This document shows positions 59,404 to 64,000 of a stretch of DNA of 64,000 bases, in pieces. The notes under the pieces were generated by a model. The model was not told the origin of the DNA. It worked only from the letters and a program-made list of their open reading frames with translations, and searched no databases. The position numbers were made by a program, and so were the translations under genes. Source of the stretch: Fibrobacter sp. (GTDB lineage Bacteria; Fibrobacterota; Fibrobacteria; Fibrobacterales; Fibrobacteraceae); NCBI GenBank assembly GCA_024398965.1, contig JAKSIF010000011.1:1-64000 (forward strand). The letters run 5' to 3'. Each line of letters begins with the position of its first letter. The stretch's first letter is position 1.

Positions 59404-60002
59404 CCTTTGATACTCCCTTCAAGAAATTCTTCATCAACAGGGTCAATCTCTTCGGAACGCTGGACAATCTTGTAGCCCTTGGCTTCGAGACGCTTTTCCA
59501 GTTCCGGAACCAGGTAATCGCTGGTGGAGAGCCACTGGCGCTTCTGGGCCGGGTAGTCCTTGCGCAGCGGATGACCAACAAATTCACAGTGGTTCAAGAT
59601 GCGGCGCAGGTCCGGATGACCAACAAATTCAATACCGAACTGGTCGAAGACTTCGCGTTCCAGCCAGTCAGCACTTGCATACAAATCAGTAATAGTGGGA
59701 ACCTTGAGGTCGGCTTCGCTGACCAGCACCTTAAGACGGAAGCGACGACCGGCATTGGCAGTGCTCTTCAAAGCATAGGAGACTGCGAAGCGAGGACCCT
59801 CGTGATTGGGGTAAGTCAGGTAGTCGATACCAGCTTCATCCAAGAGCATGTCAAAGGCGTATTCGTTCTTGAGGAACTCTACAGCGGCGTGGATGTTTTC
59901 CTTGGAAACAACAACGCAGGCGTCCCACTTGGCAAGAGGTTCACGCTTGGCGCCGAACTTCTCTTCCAGGAGGGAGACGATGTTTTCTGCAATATTTTCC
60001 AT
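59400..60002 (-). CDS. nuoC: NADH-quinone oxidoreductase subunit C
   Basis: 200 residues. YLTYPNHEGPRFAVSYALKS, VPTITDLYASADWLEREVFD, QFGIEFVGHPDLRRILNHCE and PLRKDYP. Separate from NuoD (not fused). Overlaps nuoD by four bases. Confidence 0.95.
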   Translation of the reverse strand: MENIAENIVSLLEEKFGAKREPLAKWDACVVVSKENIHAAVEFLKNEYAFDMLLDEAGIDYLTYPNHEGPRFAVSYALKSTANAGRRFRLKVLVSEADLKVPTITDLYASADWLEREVFDQFGIEFVGHPDLRRILNHCEFVGHPLRKDYPAQKRQWLSTSDYLVPELEKRLEAKGYKIVQRSEEIDPVDEEFLEGSIKG

Positions 60003-60005
60003 CTA

Positions 60006-60641
60006 TTACTCCTTCCAAATCTGGACTTTCTTCATAAGGTCCTGCTGCTTTTCAGCAACGAATTCCTTAACGTCAGAAATCTTGGTCTTGGCCATTTCAG
60101 TAGCGCAAGCCTTGGCTTCGGCAGTCTTGGCCTTGATCAGTTCCCACTGTTCCTTGACGCGTTCGGTACGCATCTTCATGAAGGATTCGTCCTTGATCTT
60201 CTTCTGCAGGTCGAACATGGCATCGAAGAAAGCTTCCGGACGGCTGGGGCAACCACCGATATAAACATCAACAGGGATAATATGGTCAATACCCGGCACG
60301 GTGCAGTAGCAGTCATAGAAGCCGCCAGAGCTAGCACAAGCACCCATGGCGATAACCCACTTGGGTTCGGCCATCTGCTCGTACATGCGCTGCAGAATCG
60401 GAGCCTGCTTGTAGGTAATGGTACCAGACACCAGCAGGACGTCGGACTGACGCGGGGTAAAGCGCACGTATTCAGAACCGATACGGGAAAGGTCGTAACG
60501 ACCCACTTCGGTACTCATGAATTCGATTGCACAACAAGCCGTACCATAGGGGAACGGCCACAGGGAGTTCGTACGGCCCCAATTGACGATGAAGTCAAGG
60601 GAGCTCGTAATGAAATTAGGCTTTTCTGCCTCATTTTTCAT
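60006..60641 (-). CDS. nuoB: NADH-quinone oxidoreductase subunit B with helical C-terminal tail
   Basis: 211 residues. N2 cluster ligands C36, C37, C102 and C131 in GTACCAIEFMS, GACASSGGFYD and GGCPSRPEAFFD. The last about 70 residues (KKIKDESFMKMRTERVKEQW and on to KVQIWKE) are a charged helical extension. First gene seen in the operon: no nuoA precedes it. Start preceded by GAGG. Confidence 0.95.
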   Translation of the reverse strand: MKNEAEKPNFITSSLDFIVNWGRTNSLWPFPYGTACCAIEFMSTEVGRYDLSRIGSEYVRFTPRQSDVLLVSGTITYKQAPILQRMYEQMAEPKWVIAMGACASSGGFYDCYCTVPGIDHIIPVDVYIGGCPSRPEAFFDAMFDLQKKIKDESFMKMRTERVKEQWELIKAKTAEAKACATEMAKTKISDVKEFVAEKQQDLMKKVQIWKE

Positions 60642-60949
60642 AGGGGTTACCTCACAAAATTACGGGGGCAAAGATAGAATTTTGAGAGATTCGACAGTAT
60701 TTGTAAAAGGAAATCCATCAACCAAGAATAGGCCGTTTTTCGCCAAAAGTTAGTTAAAGCTAATAACAAAGCGTTCAGAAGTCTCCTATCTGCTTATCAG
60801 TCAACAAGATAGATGATTTTCAAGATTTTGTCATATTTTACTGACGATTTTGTGTTTTCAGAACTTGAAAACCATGTAAACTTTTTTTACATTTGGCCCG
60901 GTTTTGTTTTGGTTTTTGGCTAGGGCATGCTCTGGCCCACTGAGGAAGC
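60642..60949. other. Divergent spacer upstream of the nuo operon
   Basis: About 300 bases between nuoB and the GGDEF/EAL gene, with no gene on either strand. TATCTTTG on the minus strand at 60670-60677 fits the -7 type box and would start the nuo transcript about 30 bases before nuoB. A 7-bp ATGTAAA/TTTACAT inverted repeat is at 60874-60892. No membrane ORF resembling NuoA is present. Confidence 0.5.
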
Positions 60950-62641
60950 ATGGATTATATACTATGCAGCGATGATTATAGTCTCTTTAGAGAGAAACTG
61001 CTTAACAGGTCAGACTCCTCCATGGAGCTCTTCCGTGCGGTTTCCGAATCCATCGAGACCATCGCTAGAAAATTAAACGCAGGTTTTATCGGTTGCGGGC
61101 TCATGGCTCCCGCCACTCCCCTCGCCCCCAACGGCGAGAATGGCACCATGACCCTGTTCCACGACAAGAATAAGCTCCCCCAGATTCCCGTAAAATCGGA
61201 TTTCGTCCAGGTTACTCCCACCGGCGAAAAGGGCTTCTTTACATTTATTGCACACCCAGTGTCGGGCCATACCTTTACCGAAGACGAGGTCAAGGCCATC
61301 AAGCTGATTGGAATGGACTGCTTCACCTTGGGTGGTCGCGCACGCCTTATCGGCATGGTGCAGAAGGCATCCACCACAGACCTGATGACCGGAGCACCGA
61401 ACCAATCAGGATTTATACAGTTCGCAAACACGCTCCTTTCCCAAAAGAAGCGCAACAATTACGTAGGCCTGTTTATCAACCTCAAGAATTTCAAGTATAT
61501 CAACAAGTCCATGGGCTCCCAGGTCGGTGATACCGCACTCAAGATATACGTGAATATGGCAAGGGCCCAGCTGAAGGAAGATGAATGCATCGGCCGTCTG
61601 GGCGGGGACAACTTCTTTGTTCTCGTAAACAAGGAAAACTCCAAGGATTTTATCGACAAGTTCTCCAACCTGTCCGTAAACCTCAGCCTTGGTCCCAAGC
61701 CTCTGTCCTTCAGAATCCAGGCTCGCATGGGCGTATACAACGTTGCCGAAGGCGACAGCATCGACGAATTGATGCACAATTCCTCCATCGCCCTGAACGT
61801 AGCCAAGTCCCTACACAGGGACGACATAGCATACTTTACCAGCGATATGCTGATAAAGGCTATCCACCAGAGAGAAATTTCCACAGAATTCCACAACGCC
61901 ATTCGTGAAAAGGAATTCATCGTTTACTACCAGCCTAAGGTAAACCTGGTAACCAAGGAACTCTGCGGATCCGAGGCTCTTGTACGCTGGCTCAGGCACA
62001 AGACCATCGTGCCTCCCATGGACTTCATTCCCATCCTGGAACGAGAAGGCACCATCTGCAACCTGGACTTCTACGTTTTCGAACAAGTATGCTGCGACAT
62101 CCAGCAATGGATCTCCGAAGGAATCGACCCGGTTCGTACGTCGGTCAATTTCTCCAAGAACCATCTTTCTAGGCCGGATTTTGCCGACAGAATTCTGTCT
62201 ACCATGGCAAAGCATAACGTCAAGAGTCAGTATATCGAGATTGAACTAACCGAGGTCTCCGACTACGACGACTCTGTCGCCATGCAGAACTTCGTGGATA
62301 CCATGCGCAAGAACAACATCAGCGTATCCATCGACGATTTCGGAACCGGCTACTCCACCTTGAACGTCCTGAAGAATTTCAACGTCAACGTGATCAAGCT
62401 GGACAAGTCACTGCTGGACAATATCGGAAAGGATAAATCCCAAGACGAGGTGGTGGTCAAGAACGTCGTGAACATGGCCCGAGAAATGAACAAGGAAGTC
62501 ATTGCCGAAGGTGTTGAAAGCGAAGTACAGGCCGAATTCCTCAAGGGTATTAACTGCACAAACGTTCAAGGATTCTTGTTCGACAAGCCCCTTACCAACA
62601 AGGACTTCAAAAAGCGCCTTACAGGGGAACACGTATACTAA
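60950..62641 (+). CDS. Degenerate-GGDEF / EAL c-di-GMP protein
   Basis: 563 residues. About 1-135 form an unassigned sensor-like, possibly GAF-like domain with no membrane span. The GGDEF region has RLGGDNFFVLV at 216-226, GGDNF instead of GGDEF, so cyclase activity is doubtful. The EAL domain is intact: SEALVRWL (342-344 EAL), TSVNFSKNHL, IEIELTEVSD, SIDDFGTGYSTL, IKLDKSLL and VIAEGVES, with later VQGFLFDKPL. It should degrade c-di-GMP; the GGDNF part may bind GTP or regulate. Ribosome site GAGGA. Confidence 0.88.
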   Translation: MDYILCSDDYSLFREKLLNRSDSSMELFRAVSESIETIARKLNAGFIGCGLMAPATPLAPNGENGTMTLFHDKNKLPQIPVKSDFVQVTPTGEKGFFTFIAHPVSGHTFTEDEVKAIKLIGMDCFTLGGRARLIGMVQKASTTDLMTGAPNQSGFIQFANTLLSQKKRNNYVGLFINLKNFKYINKSMGSQVGDTALKIYVNMARAQLKEDECIGRLGGDNFFVLVNKENSKDFIDKFSNLSVNLSLGPKPLSFRIQARMGVYNVAEGDSIDELMHNSSIALNVAKSLHRDDIAYFTSDMLIKAIHQREISTEFHNAIREKEFIVYYQPKVNLVTKELCGSEALVRWLRHKTIVPPMDFIPILEREGTICNLDFYVFEQVCCDIQQWISEGIDPVRTSVNFSKNHLSRPDFADRILSTMAKHNVKSQYIEIELTEVSDYDDSVAMQNFVDTMRKNNISVSIDDFGTGYSTLNVLKNFNVNVIKLDKSLLDNIGKDKSQDEVVVKNVVNMAREMNKEVIAEGVESEVQAEFLKGINCTNVQGFLFDKPLTNKDFKKRLTGEHVY

Positions 62642-62674
62642 TTCATTCCGTTTTCTGAAAAAGACTATCGCGGA

Positions 62675-62710
62675 AATCGTTCCCCGGATTGGGGAACGTT
62701 TCTTTTTATA
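62675..62710 (+). terminator. Terminator after the GGDEF/EAL gene
   Basis: CGTTCCCC-GGATT-GGGGAACG stem (62678-62698) followed by TTTCTTTTT. Confidence 0.8.
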
Positions 62711-62721
62711 TATTGCAGATT

Positions 62722-62913
62722 ATGAAAAAACTCGTTCACGATAAAACCAAGTGCTTAAGGTGTGCCGGCTGTGTCGGCGTTTGCCATAAGCTGGCCCTGG
62801 ACATGATTGGTCTAGATTTACAGATCGATTACGAAAAATGCGTGCGCTGTGGACTTTGCACCCGCACCTGCCCTGTAGGCGCACTCTCTATTCAGGAGGT
62901 GAACGATGCTTGA
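62722..62913 (+). CDS. Two-cluster [4Fe-4S] ferredoxin-like protein
   Basis: 63 residues from ATG 62722. Two motifs, CLRCAGCVGVCHKLAL (His where Pro is usual) and CVRCGLCTRTCPVGAL. It overlaps the next gene by eight bases, so it likely feeds electrons to that reductase. Confidence 0.88.
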   Translation: MKKLVHDKTKCLRCAGCVGVCHKLALDMIGLDLQIDYEKCVRCGLCTRTCPVGALSIQEVNDA

Positions 62914-64000
62914 TAATCAGTATGATGTGGTTGTTATCGGCGCCGGTCCCGGCGGATCTGTGGCCGCCCGCAATGTAGCCCGAGCCGGCTACAAGACTCT
63001 CCTTCTGGAAAAACGCGAACGTATCGGTTATCCGGTACGTTGTGGCGAAGCCAGCACCAACCTGGAAGACTTGCAGACATACGGCCCCATTGACGAAAGC
63101 TGCATCGAAAGCATTATCAACGGCCTTTACATCTATGGACCCAATGGCGTAAACATCGAAGTACCCAAGCCCGGTACCGGCATCATGCTGGATCGAGAAA
63201 AGTTCGATCCGTGGCTGGCCAAGCTGGCCGCCGACGATGGCGCTGAGGTCGTCACCTGCGCACGCGCAACCTATGTCGGAGACGTAGAAGGCGACACCCG
63301 CCTTGTACGTGTCGCACTCGGTAAGGGAAACGGAAACGGATCTGTCACCGAAGAAACCACGCAGGAAATCCGTGCAAAGATGGTCATTGCCGCAGATGGC
63401 GTCGAAAGTCGCATTGGTCGCATGGTCGGTCTCGACAGTCTGCAGAAACCTGGCCTTACCTGTACAGGTATCGACTTCCACGTGAAGGGCATGCTCACAA
63501 AGCCCGACTATCTGACCTTCTGGCAGGGTCACGACTTTATCAACGACGGGTACATCTGGAGTTTCCCGAAGCAGAAGTCCAACATGACCAAGTTCGGTGC
63601 AGGATTTTTGATTCCCCATAAGGATGAAAACATTTACGACGTCACCATGGAATGGTTGAACAAACTGTTCCCTGGTGCAGAAATCGATCATGTAGTCGGC
63701 GGTGTTATTCCTGTCAGCAGCACACTGAAGGACTACACTCTGGACCGCTTCGCCCTGGTGGGCGACGCCGCCCATCACACCAATCCGCTGACAGGCGGCG
63801 GCATTGCAGCCGCAATGCGAGCGGGCCGTTTCTGCGCACAAACCGTCGATGAAGGATTCAAGTCCGGCAACCTCTCAAAGCAGTTCCTCAAGACCTACGA
63901 AAAACGTTGCTACGACTACTTTGGCAAAATGCACGATTTCGAGTACAAGTTCCGCAGGTTCCTTCTTGAAATGAATCGCGAAGACCAGGTTGGTCTTTAC
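62906..64000 (+). CDS. Geranylgeranyl-reductase-family FAD enzyme, 3'-truncated by window edge
   Basis: ATG 62906 with AGGAGGTG upstream; the frame is open for 365 codons to the window end. FAD-binding VVVIGAGPGGSVAARNVARA, then LLEKRERIGYPVRCGE, AADGVESRIGRMVGL and the second FAD motif LVGDAAHHTNPLTGGGIAAA. These match the TIGR02032 geranylgeranyl reductase family, which hydrogenates isoprenoid chains of lipids, quinones or chlorophyll. Coupled with the ferredoxin upstream as probable electron donor. Confidence 0.9.
   Translation, partial: MLDNQYDVVVIGAGPGGSVAARNVARAGYKTLLLEKRERIGYPVRCGEASTNLEDLQTYGPIDESCIESIINGLYIYGPNGVNIEVPKPGTGIMLDREKFDPWLAKLAADDGAEVVTCARATYVGDVEGDTRLVRVALGKGNGNGSVTEETTQEIRAKMVIAADGVESRIGRMVGLDSLQKPGLTCTGIDFHVKGMLTKPDYLTFWQGHDFINDGYIWSFPKQKSNMTKFGAGFLIPHKDENIYDVTMEWLNKLFPGAEIDHVVGGVIPVSSTLKDYTLDRFALVGDAAHHTNPLTGGGIAAAMRAGRFCAQTVDEGFKSGNLSKQFLKTYEKRCYDYFGKMHDFEYKFRRFLLEMNREDQVGLY

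Noticed and set aside
60642-60949. Search for nuoA in the spacer before nuoB
   Set aside because: No frame of suitable length or hydrophobicity on either strand.

Overview
The window comes from a member of the Fibrobacterota, most likely a Fibrobacter species. Two family signatures point there: FISUMP domains (Fibrobacter succinogenes major paralogous domain) in the proteins at 2-1735 and 1915-2601, and a TIGR02147-family protein at 36007-36900, a family described as a Fibrobacter paralogue group. The window is mostly dense housekeeping sequence with one accessory patch at the left (about 1-5550). No rRNA, tRNA, CRISPR array or complete insertion sequence was seen.

Left accessory patch: a multi-domain FISUMP protein cut by the window edge, a FISUMP lipoprotein, a hairpin-rich stretch that looks like an undescribed structured RNA (about 2690-2960), a DUF1016/YhcG-type nuclease gene that has lost its catalytic domain, an orphan CopG-like antitoxin, a HigBA-like toxin-antitoxin pair and several very small genes. 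Next come a palindrome-dense spacer and carB with a long leader, then a 55-residue lipoprotein, HU, an AI-2E-type permease, and a three-gene unit encoding a zinc-ribbon protein and two related double-spanning membrane proteins, one of which ends in an AraC-type helix-turn-helix.

Middle (13.5-46 kb): CnoX-like chaperedoxin, DusA, an Rpn/PDDEXK nuclease, a tiny COX24-type ribosome-associated protein, argF, a five-copy 53-bp repeat array, a glutamine amidotransferase and a hotdog thioesterase, bioB-bioA, a HIT protein, recO-panB, an outer-membrane barrel, a histone H1-like protein, a Ppx/GppA - RsuA-type - metallophosphatase run, a B12-radical SAM protein, argD, argB, a ferredoxin, a LamG lipoprotein with its TIGR02147 partner, tex, rfbABC, a Na/Pi cotransporter, ispF and an SGNH-type lipoprotein with peptide repeats. 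Arginine genes (carB, argF, argD, argB) are scattered rather than clustered.

Right: a complex I operon on the minus strand (nuoB to nuoN) with no nuoA next to it and with unusual extensions on several subunits. It is followed by a GGDEF/EAL protein and a ferredoxin - geranylgeranyl-reductase-like pair that runs off the right edge.

Several intergenic regions share a promoter-like signature TTG-N19/20-TATATTTG (or close variants). It resembles the -33/-7 promoter of Bacteroidetes rather than the classical -35/-10 spacing.
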